Of a DNA stretch of 64,000 bases, positions 10,580 to 20,164 are shown one piece after another; position 1 is the stretch's first letter; every line of letters starts with the position of its first letter. This stretch comes from Phlebiopsis flavidoalba (taxonomy: Eukaryota; Basidiomycota; Agaricomycetes; Polyporales; Phanerochaetaceae). The position numbers and the translations under genes are program-made. The notes beneath the pieces were generated by a model. It worked only from the letters and a program-made list of their open reading frames with translations, did not search any database and was not told the DNA's origin. The stretch spans positions 186,001-250,000 of the forward strand of contig JAOCPU010000023.1 in assembly GCA_035772785.1 (NCBI GenBank). Reading direction: 5' to 3'.

Positions 10580-11725
10580 AATGACATCCGCGCATGTCCC
10601 CCGGCAGTCATTGATTTTGATATTAGCACTTTTCCAGAGCTGTAAAGAATATAAAATATATCTTGTCCTGATGCAAGCTGGCTCACTGGCCCAACAAAGG
10701 CCATGTACCTATACACACCATACACGCACTGGCAATTATGTAGACGCCATAACATTGGTGTTTGATGGCGACATCGGACGGGCCAGCAGTGCACTGGAGT
10801 CTGTGTCGTATTGGTAGCCGCCCCTCACCACTCATGTTGGCAGCTGCACACATTTTCTTGAACATGAACATCAAACATCTAACATTGAACCTCTTGAGTA
10901 GAATACTCTTACTTACTGAGCCCTAGACTCAGAATGCACAGTGTGATCGCACGGCGGCACTGCCCAAGCGCCTGTTGAACCAATTTGATGGCACGCTTTG
11001 ATGGCAGATCGAGTAGCCAATCAGCATTGTGTTCTTTGTCTCTGCTTCTTGTCTCGGTGATCTCGGGTACGGACTGCTTTGTATAATAGGATTCTATCAG
11101 TGTAATATACTCCAGGAAGTACTTCGCAAGTCCCTGGTATGTGTATGACCTGTCCGCGATCTGACTACTTCATAGGACACCCACAACTCTGAAGCTGAAG
11201 TCGTGCTTCATGTGGCGCGTCGTCTCCTCGGACCCTCCCGCAAGGCGAAGTGGGCGCTGCCTCCATCCGCCCGACCGTGCTGTATCGCGCGCCGTTGCGG
11301 CGCCCCTGTCCTCCGTTTTTTTTTTTTCTTTTTGCTACGCGCCCTTTGTCCTCGAGCTCGAGTCTCGAGTCTCGACAGCCGTCCCAAATGGCCGCTCAGC
11401 CCCAACTCTGGTCGTCTAGACAAGACTGTCGATGAAACCTGGATTGTGAGTACAGAAGCTTCAAGCTACTCAGAGAAGAGGGTCCAGTCGACTCGTTTCT
11501 CCCCCGTGCAGCCCGAGTCCTCATGTTTCGCAAGTCCTAGTGGAATCTCCTCCAACAGCTTGCCAGATGGCTATACAAGCACACGCTTTGTACTAGCTCG
11601 GAGCCAAAGGGCGCATGCTTTTGTTTTCCATCAAAAAGCCTCGACGGTATCCACGACTAATACAACAAATCGACGCCCGGCGGCGGCGACGTCTGCACGA
11701 CGCACACCACCACCCACCCCCACAC
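10580..11725. other. Intergenic, no gene recognised
   Basis: Contains a T-rich tract near 11320-11335 and a CTCGAG/TCTCGAG repeat near 11350-11375. ORFs are short or run into the NTF2-like gene in the wrong frame. Confidence 0.35.
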
Positions 11726-11729
11726 CAAG

Positions 11730-11736
11730 CATAAAA
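11730..11736 (+). promoter_or_regulatory. TATA-like element of NTF2-like copy 4
   Basis: CATAAAA, 72-78 nt upstream of the ATG at 11808. Confidence 0.35.
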
Positions 11737-11807
11737 CTTGTCATTCCCCCCTGCAAATCCACCGAATTCATCCCCACAACCCACCAAACCCCCCTCTTCC
11801 ACGTCGA

Positions 11808-12333
11808 ATGTCGCGTACCCTGGACCCCCGCGCCGCCGCCTCGACAGCCCAAACCGCCTTCCACACCCTCCTCCAATCCTCCACGCGCGCGCAGTTCGAC
11901 AGCGCCTTCGACGCCCTCATCGCACGCGCGCGCCGCGATCAGCATGAACGGCGCGCCCGTCGCGCGCGGGTGGTACAAGGAGCACCTCTGGCGCGACCAG
12001 ATGCGCGCCGGGCGCGCGGTGGTGATGTTTGGGCAGGTCGCGGACGTGTCGGTGCGTGGGGTTGTTGTGTGGTGTGGGCTGTGAGCTGATGGTTGTGGTT
12101 TAGGCAGGGAGTGTGGGGGTGTTTATGAGGTTAGAGATGCTCGTGCGGGTGGGCCGAAGATTAGTGTGTCGCTTCAGTTTAGGTGGGCTTTCATGGCTGG
12201 AAGGAGGTGGATTGAGACTTATTGACTTTGAATGGTGTTGTCTAGCTTTCAGATGGTGGTGTCGGATACTAGGTATCCCGAGAGTGTGCCGCTGATTCTG
12301 GCCATTACGCAGGTGTCGTGTGAGACCCTTTAA
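11808..12333 (+). CDS. Small NTF2/SnoaL-like protein, copy 4 of 4
   Basis: MSRTLDPRAAASTAQTAFHT leads into STRAQFDSAFDALIA. One frame change later comes AAISMNGAPVARGWYKEHLW and GRAVVMFGQVADVSV. A GTGCGT donor near 12051 and an acceptor TTTAG near 12102 join to AGSVGV, then, after a frame change, YEVRDARAGGPKISVSLQF. A second intron ends in TTTCAG near 12251, and the last exon reads MVVSDTRYPESVPLILAITQ to a stop at 12333. The order and intron positions match the three minus-strand copies at 2-5.4 kb, so this is an inverted, more distant paralogue. The function is unknown, and the NTF2-like fold is inferred. Confidence 0.65.
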
Positions 12334-12628
12334 ACTCTGCCCTGGACTCTGGTGTATTTATCAGATATCATACTTTTGCGGGAACATATGGCATAGCCCG
12401 GTGCAATAGACACGCTGACAGTCGGCCGAGGAGTACTTGCGGCCAGAATGGGTGAAGTACTAAGCCCAGACAGACGGAACTCGATTGAGTGCCTGTCTGC
12501 GGCCTCTCACATTGTACACTACACTATTTACAACCTACACGCTAGAATAAACTATCTACTCGTCTTTGAGCTAACACAACACACAACTAACCAAGAAACT
12601 ATGGGATAATCAAAATTGCCAGCCAGGC
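12334..12628. other. 3' flanks of the convergent NTF2-like and SNF2 genes
   Basis: No coding signal recognised. AT-leaning 3' untranslated-type sequence. Confidence 0.35.
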
Positions 12629-15600
12629 TCAGAACGTAATCGTGCTCTGCCGCGGATCCGGCTCGCTGTTCTGGTTCATGCCGAAGAGCTGCAAAGACGC
12701 CGTCAATTAATGGCGAGGCAGAAGAAAAGTGGAGTACGCACGGCCTTGAGCTCTCGCACGCTTAGCTTGTGCAGCTTCCCGCCACCGCCCTCGCCAAGCG
12801 CCGCTTCCGCGAGGCCTATACACAGTTAGCATACAACGCGGATGGGGGAGAGAGGCGACTTACCGGTCTTGGTGTCTTGAAGCTTGAGCATGCTGATGCA
12901 AGCGTCAGTTGGAGCGAGAAGGAAGGGAGTGGAGTGGAACGCACCGCTCCTCGAGCGTGTCGTTGATAACGAGCCGCTTCACGAAAACGTCCTTCTCCTG
13001 CCCGAGCCGATGCACACGGTCGTACGCCTGGCTTTCGGATGCGTAGTTCCACGACAGGTCCAGACTGCGACTCTGTCAGTACACAAAATAAAAGCACAGG
13101 ATTGACCACGTACTTCACGATGCGGTTCGCAGAGGTGAGGTTGAGACCGACGCCGCCGCACTTGGTGCTGATGAGGATGACGCGCGGACCCCCGGGACGG
13201 CGGAAACGCTGCAGGACGTGCTCGCGCGCCTCACGGTTCATGCTGCCGTCGTACGCAGGCTCTGCACGCCGTTACGGATGAACACGGCCTCGACGAGGTC
13301 GAGCATCGATGTCCCTGGCTCCCGTTAGCTCTCTCTGCACGCCATAAGGGGAGGGGGGACGAACATTGTGAGAAGCAAATCGTCTTGTCGCCGGAGGCCT
13401 CCCACTCCTTGAGGAAGCCCACGAGGGCGAGCATCTTCGCGGATGGGCTCGACGTTCGCGCCGCCGTGCGCCCACGTCGCGAAGATGTCGCGCGAGGGGC
13501 ACCGCGCCCTTCGGTGGCCCCGAGATATCCTGCATGGTGATATCCGTAATCTCCTACACAACATCAGCTTCTTCCACTCAAAAAGAGGAAGGAAAAACGA
13601 AAACACCACGCACATCGTCGTCCGCACCGCGCGGCTTGCTTTTAGCCTTCCCATTGCCATTGACCGGCGCGCTCTTCGCTTTCCCCGCCTTCCTAATAAT
13701 AGCCCGCCGCATCCGGCAACTCATCCTCCGAACTATCACTCAACTCCATCGGAAAAAGTCCTGAAAATGCTCGCCGGCGCAGGAGAGCAGGTGCACGCCC
13801 TTTTGCGCTCGCACTCGCCTTCGCCCGTGCCTGCTCGCGCCGCTCAGTACCCGTGTACTTGCGCCGTGTCGCCGCTTGGAGCTCCTCCTCGGTCGGGAGG
13901 AACGCCGTGACGCGGAAGACCGCGTTTTCTGGCGGAGGTCGCACATTCATTTTTGCATGTCGGGCCTGCATTGTTTCAGCTTCTTGTCAAGGGAAGGGAG
14001 GAGGGAAAGCATACAGGGGCGCAGGGCCCTTTGCGGCGGCGTTCTCGAAGTCGCGTTCCGCTTGTAGGTTGGTCTGTTCGTCGGCCTCGCCGCTAGGAAA
14101 GGTTAGGGCGTGTGGTTATAAAGGGGGAAGAGCGTACAAGATGCCGTCGTGTGCAATGGGCGCGGTGGCGAGTTCGCGACAGCAGTCTGCGAGGTCGTTA
14201 GCCGGGAAGAAGTGAAGAGGGGGAATGCGTACCTGAGCAGATATCATGCCCGCAGCTCAAGACGAGACCATTGTCGTTCACAAATGCTACGAAGGCGATC
14301 AGCCGACGAATGACAGGGGTGAGATGACGCTTACGCTCTTCGCAGACGGGGCATGACCCAGGGTCCGCCTCGAGCTCCTCGTCGTCATAGTCCTCCAGTT
14401 GAAAGTTTCGCAAGCTCCAGGAAGCGCCGCTTGACCTGAAAACACGCATATACGCATCAATAAGAGAGCTCACGACGAGGCGCGCACACGCACCTCGAGG
14501 GCCCAGCGCACGCCCATAACCTTCTTCGCGCGCGCAAGCTCCTTCTCGGCGCCCGTCGCGAGCGTCAGCGACGGGTCCGCATTCCTCGTCGCTGTCCTAG
14601 GAAATAATCAGGATATGTCGGATAGTCAAAAATGAGTGGACGTACCAAGACGAGATTAGGATGTCCGCCAAAGCTGGCGAAGACGCAGGATGAGGACTAG
14701 GACGGCGGACGTGCTATCCGGATATAAGATGGTCAGGTAGCTGCACCGGTATTTCTGGATAGGCGACTGACTTCTTCACGACGCGGGCCCCCCGCGGAGA
14801 TATCTGTTGATTTGGATTTGCGCCTTCTTTTCGATGTGATCGTAAAGCTGGAAATCCGCGTCAGTCCTCCGTCGAACCTTGTCATTTGAGAATGTGCAAC
14901 CTGGCGCTCGTCGGCCGAGAAGTTGAGTCGAACGATTTCGATTTCCTTTGGAGGTAGCTCCAGCAGCGGCTCTCCTTCCTAGAGCGGGTTCGTCAAGAAA
15001 GCATAGATAGATAACATAATATCTCATTGACCAGCTGTGCATCCTTTGTACGCCGGAGCAATAAAGGTTTGAGGATTTCTTGCGCGCGTTGGTTGACCTG
15101 TGATAAATCGAGTTAGACGAACATGAAACTTGGGAAGTTCTGCTGGGAACCGCACCAGCCAGAACCGCATCCTCGGAGTTGCGTCTTTGCGACGTGATCA
15201 TCAAAGGCTTGCCAGTCGCTGAGAACACAGTTCAGTCGCCTCGACCGCATTCGTAAATCGGAGACTTACTTCCACGGGCCGCCAGCGCCCATAGCGCAGC
15301 AGACCGTATAAATCAGCCCCTGCAAAAAACTAGTCAGCCCACTAACACTCACTCCGCTAAAGCTCCTGCATACAGTGTGGGTTTTTGTCCCATCCACCCA
15401 CCGGTGTGCCAGTGAGACACCCAGCGGTACTTTGCAACGAATCATAGCGCATGGATTTGCTCGAGCGTGTGCCTCTGCGAGGTTACGTTTAGGGTAAGAT
15501 GGCACGGCATAAATGTCATCAAGACTCGCCTGTTTCGAATAAATTGGGGGCCTCGTCTGTGATGACGCGGTACCATCTCGTGCGGGCAAGAGGACCGCTG

Positions 15601-16985
15601 TAACGGAATCAGCAACATTCCCTGGTGAAGCTTGTCACTGTACTTACGAACGGTCCAGTACGCGCTCCAGATCATCGTCTTCGTCGATGTCGTCTGGGTC
15701 TGGGAAGTCGAGGTTAAGAGTTTGATACGTGGTAATGATGACCTAGTCACGTCAACGATTTGTTTGAAACTGAAAATAATGTCGCGTCGACGCACATCTT
15801 TGCGCTCGATCTGGTCCCGCGCGTTTGAGAGCTTGTCCTTGCCATGGTGTATATGCACAGTGAAGAGACCGTTTTGTCTTGTTTCAATCCTCTTCCTCCA
15901 CTGATTTACATAGTCAATACATTTCCGACTACATGCATCACGCTGGAATGGTACCTGTAACATCAGCGCAGCTGGGGACGGACGATGAGTGTGGTCCTAT
16001 GCTCTTCGTCTTCACTAGGCATGTTCATGGCCCATGGTGGCTATCATCTGAAACCGTTTTTTTGCCTGCGCACGCTATAGTGAGTCGATACATTCTGGGC
16101 CGGGGTGAGGCCAAACCATTAACCCAAGACCCATATCGTCGCTGATATTTTCATGAGCCCAAACTCGTCGTCTGTAAGTGTCTTTGCATCACTCACGCCA
16201 AAATGCCTCCTCTATGCCGCGTTTTCTCGTTCTTGCTTCAGCATCCTAGTCATGGTCAATCTAATCGTTTCAAGCCATCTTAGTAGTGCTTACCAGGACA
16301 CACCAATAGCTTGATGGCGTAGAAGTCGCACCTCCATGCCAGGCAAGAGATCTTTCTGACTACATACGGATGTTGGCCGAAGCAAAACAAGTACAAATGT
16401 ACGACATACTCTTCGAGCCCGAGATACTTGAGAGCATCCTTTACAGTAATGCCGTGTGAAGCGTTGTCCAGAGTGGAGGTGACAAATTGAGCCATCCTAG
16501 AAAACACTTCAGCAACCATTGTAGAAATGAGAAACAAAGACTCACCTGACTGCTTGGTCTTGACCGCCTCGGTCGAGCCTGTTGACCATACTCTCATTGT
16601 CATATCGCAAACTGAAGTTCGCATGTATCCGTTTGACTGGATTTCGGTCGTGATTCAGAGCCAGAGGTCGTCAGATATGTCCTCAAAAATGGGGCTGAGA
16701 GCCGACCAGCGATGGCATCCCGGCCGTGTGCAATGTGTTATTCTAGTCACGTTCAACTGGCCCCGGTAAATCTCAGAGTGCTTACAAGAGCCATTCCTAC
16801 GAGCGTCAGGTATGAGCGAGCCTGCTCTGACACCGGGTCCGGTAGCTCGCCGTTTGTGCCTTGCAGACAGGCCACTTCCGCTGGGACCATCCCCTGGCTC
16901 CAGTCCACGCTTTTTGCATTATGTCGTGTCTGTAGCGACTCCGGTCTCACCGCCATCGAGGGCGGCGAGCAAGTCTTGACATGTT
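12629..16985 (-). CDS. SNF2-family DNA-dependent ATPase with RING finger (Rad5/Rad16/Uls1 class)
   Basis: The exons assemble into a SWI2/SNF2 helicase. N-terminal pieces include MAQFVTSTLDNASHGITVK and KDALKYLGLE. LPGMEVRLLRHQAIGVSW is the Q-motif region (about 16290-16350). DDMGLG then GKTV forms Walker A, split by an intron near 16066-16123. TTLIV..PAALMLQ and TTYQTLNLDFPDPDDID follow. WYRVITDEA is a DEAx Walker B (about 15560). PLLLRRTKDAQL and LVLILRLRQL come next. A RING finger has CPVC near 14355 and VLSCGHDIC near 14270. The second lobe has MLALVGFLKEWEASGDKTI, GGVGLNLTSANRI (motif V) and SQAYDRVHRLGQ (motif VI, near 13010). It ends LHKLSVRELKA..LFGM at 12629. A RING between the two lobes defines the Rad5/Rad16/Uls1 group, which remodels chromatin or SUMO/ubiquitin-marked proteins at damaged DNA. 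About 15 introns and many one-base shifts are present. The start is unresolved. Confidence 0.9.
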
Positions 16986-17385
16986 TCTAGTATCTTGTGC
17001 TACTTCAGTGGTAGTGGCGTTGTGTTTGACGGGGGTGGAGGTCGACGGAAAAACAGGAACAATGAGCCGTCAAATAAAGAAAGGCACGGCGGGACGCGCC
17101 CATTTGATAAACGGACTAACGGGCGTGTTTGGGCACGTTAGTGATCTCCAAAAGTGGATATCACATCAGGTGATCTACGTCGTCAAAATCTCGCTGTCCG
17201 GGGTTAAAAGCTGGAGAGACGCGTGTTCGAACCGAAAAAACCCAGCCCTGTCTGGCCACCGAATCTTGGTTGTTCTTCTACCACCATCTCACCGGCACCC
17301 CTCTGGTTGGGTCGCTCTCTCGATATTCCTACAGCATTTTAATTTTTTACACCTATACGATCATTACCACACTCTTTACGACACT

Positions 17386-19034
17386 ATGAAAACTCAACGA
17401 CACCGATCAACTCGTACCAGCTACACCAAACGTTCTGCAGCACAGGCTGTTGCAGATCATTAACAAGCCTCCGAAGGACTTTGGCGTTCCAACCCCAGAA
17501 CACAGTATATGACAAGCTCGTTAACGAGTACATTGAATCGCTTAGCTCCCGCAAGCGCTGAAAAGTGCTTGATTTCGCAGGACGTGTTTCGACGCTATAT
17601 GGGGACGTTTCTGCAAAACCCGTCGGACGCGAGGATACGCACACCCCAGTTCCGTTTCTGGTTGTTCGCAAGATGTTCAAGCTAGGCTCGCTGCCTGGGA
17701 AGGCTTCCTCTGAGGATGAAGAGACGACGACGTGGTCTCCTCAGGTGATCTTGCATGAAGCTCGTCCTGTCGCCGTCAAGGAGCAGATCTACGATATTCT
17801 TTCGTACTACCATGTGCTCATTGGACACGCTGGACGCGACAGGACCATGGCAGAAATCAAGAAACATTACTCCTGGGTGCCGAAGGAACTAGTCGCTCGC
17901 TACCTGCGGGTCGTTCCCACCTGTAATTTCAAGAAGACTGGCATCGCCACGTCCACGTCCATGCCGATGATGTCTAGCTCTACGGAGTCCGTATCGTTTA
18001 CTGTCCCTCGTATACTTCGTTCTTCGCCCTCCGACGATTTCGAAGAGAGTACTATCAGTTCAAACGCTACTAATTCAGGCGGTGTCACTTGCGTCTTCCG
18101 AGGAAGGCTCTACTTCACCCGCTCCCATGTCCCAAGTCTCCGCGTTGGGCACCTGCTCGTCCCGGTTCCGACCCCTTGGCCTCTCTCATGGAATCGCGTA
18201 TCCTTTCCCACACCCGTCCCTCCTCACCGCTACTTCCGTTCTCCACCCATTGGCTCTCCAAACCTCTCAGCCGATCCGCGGAAATGGCTGGCCGACTTGG
18301 CCATGCAACCGGGGCCCTCCATGTCCGTCGGTACCTCTCACAAGTTCCCTCCTTTGGCTATCCGTAGAACTGCAAGTGAAGCTCCGGTTGTTGACCCCTA
18401 TCCGCCCTCCATCGGCTCGCATCACACTCTGGCCCCCCACTCATGAAGACCTTATCGGAGAATATGGCTATTCCAGGTGTCCATCGCCCTGCCCTTCAAA
18501 ACGTCCCAGCTGCCTTCGCTATTCCAGGGGCAGTCCAGTTACGGAAACGCTCCCGAGGACATCAAACATGTCGGATGGACCCTAGTGGGTCTTTCGATTC
18601 TTCTTCTGACGACCTATCTGGCGAAGAATACTCCAACATTGACCCTTCCCTTCTGGGCCACTATCTGCCTGTGGTGAAGGAATACGACGGCAAATCTACC
18701 AACAAAAGAGTCGTCCGCAGGAGCGTATCCGGCACCTACTCTGTCTTTTCATCCTCCGACCGGTTTTGCGATCAATCGGTCATCGTTGCTGCCGACGTCG
18801 ATATTCGCTTTCCCCACCCCGCTGCAGCAGTCTGACAGCAAGGACTCTGTCTCGTCCCTCGCAGGCAGTGTCGAGTCCGTTCACTCCTGGGGCTCGAACT
18901 CGAGTCAGTTTCAAATCTCTTCGGCGTTGCTTTACACAATGGCTTCGAGAAAGGACCTGGGGAGAGATGAAAGAGAGCGAGTCATTCGATGCATACAGGA
19001 TTGGGAGAGCACGTATTGTCTGGAGGAGGTTTGA
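17386..19034 (+). CDS. Protein with integrase-type H2C2 zinc-binding domain (GIN1-like), Ser/Pro-rich C terminus
   Basis: The reading runs through SYQLHQTF, QNTVYDKLVNEYIESLSSRK, KCLISQDVFRRYMGTFLQNP, RIRTPQFRFW, then VRKMFKLGSLPGK. VILHEARPVAVKEQIYDILS, IGHAGRDRTMAEIKKHYSWV and PKELVARYLRVVPTC follow. His-x-GH..HY..C resembles the zinc-binding module in front of Ty3/gypsy integrases, without the DDE catalytic core. Long Ser/Pro/Thr-rich stretches follow to a clean last part, SALLYTMASRKDLGRDERER, and a stop at 19034. I recall similar single-copy proteins across Agaricomycetes, so a domesticated, probably regulatory or DNA-binding role is inferred. At least four frame changes occur before 18600. 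The gene is divergent from the SNF2 gene, with about 400 bp between them. No adjacent reverse transcriptase or LTR is seen, which argues against an active element. Confidence 0.7.
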
Positions 19035-19094
19035 CTGATATGGCAATATTCGTGTTGATACACATCTTTAATTTTCTATCTACACAAATTCAAG

Positions 19095-20164
19095 TTATTC
19101 CTTCCTAATTCTACCCGCGTCATGACATGAGAGTGACGCATGCTCTTCGCCGTCGAAATGCTTTGATTACACCTGCCAAGTGCGTCCGGCGAGGGCTTAG
19201 GTGATACACGTCAAACCCGTATGCCAAGTTTATCCTTGAGGAAGTCGTGAGTAGTAGGACCTATCCGCTGCGATCTTCGTCTGGTAAGAGGTGGAGTTCA
19301 CGTCGGGTATGTTGAGTGTCGACGCAAAGTAGGGGTGACAAACTCGGCGGCCGATGGCGCGAAAAAGACTATCCACCAATCTCCGCCCCCTGCACGAGGT
19401 CAGCGGGCTCGTAGTAGCTTCAGAGAGAGATTCGTACCAGGAGGAGAGGGTGCGATGACTTTCTCCAGGTCAGAGGGAAAACTCGATGACCCTTGAGTAG
19501 CATAGACCTGAAGAGATTGGAGCTCGACACCTGCCTCACGTAGAGTAATACTAGGCCCCAGCACGTCACGGTTCTTGTCCCCCGTAAGATAGAGCAGATG
19601 GCGTGGTTCGTCACCCCCAGTGGTAGATCTTCGAGTACTGAAGTGGGCAAGCTTTTTCACTCGTGCCGGACTGTGCACCACCACGAATATCTCTTGGTGC
19701 GAGTACTGAGTCTCTAGTCACATCGCGTAATCTCCCCCCCCCTCGGAGAGACGATGCAGTGGCTTCTCTACTGCGTAGAATGGTTTCGTACCCGTCCAGT
19801 TCTTACTGAGCGTGATTGCTGAGCACATGGTAGCCATCTTTCATGGGTGCTAATGCACTCACCCACCCACCCTCCACAGAGATCTCCTCCGACAATGTCT
19901 TTGACGAGAGTGAGAGCACAGCTTCCCCCCCTCCATGCCTCACAAGCTCTTGCGCTTTTGTACAATCACTCCTTTCAGACGCTCCTCTACTGGTCCCTTG
20001 GGAGATAATCTCCCCTAGTTCTTGCCTGACGTTCACCAGGACTGGTCAACGATCCAGCACAGGCACGCATGCGGGTCGATATCCCTGCGCATCGAAACGC
20101 GCTCTCGTATTTGTCTGGTCCATCGGTCGTCGTGGAGCCCCCTCAGCAGAAGGATGTTGGCCAT
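19095..20164 (-). CDS. HEM4: Uroporphyrinogen-III synthase
   Basis: It converts hydroxymethylbilane to uroporphyrinogen III in haem biosynthesis (cytosolic). On the minus strand: MANILLLR at 20164, then GYRPACVPVLD and LVNVRQELGEIISQG. SARACEAW and AVLSLSSKTLSEEISVEGG come next, then KNWTGTKPFYAVEKP and DSVLAPRDIRGGAQSGTSEK. LAHF, HLLYLTGDKNRDVLGPSITL, REAGVELQSLQVYATQGSS and DWWIVFFAPSAAEFVTPTLR lead to KIAAIGPTTHDFLKDKLGIR and KAFDGEEHASL, with a stop at 19095. The block LYLTGDKNRDVL..REAGVEL..LQVY, followed by VFFAPSAAEF and AAIGPTT, is diagnostic of the family. Length of about 290 residues is normal. Two short introns (near 19440 and 19850) are visible. Frame changes include one at a 9-base C run (19734-19742). 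The enzyme should be essential, so the breaks are probably sequence errors. Confidence 0.88.

Noticed and set aside
17180..17260. Possible tRNA (GTTCGAAC near 17220)
   Set aside because: The loop-like GTTCGAAC is present, but I could not pair a T-stem, anticodon stem or acceptor stem around it.
17386..19034. Active LTR retrotransposon
   Set aside because: Only an integrase-like zinc-binding module is found. Reverse transcriptase, RNase H, protease, DDE core and LTRs are missing from the surrounding DNA.
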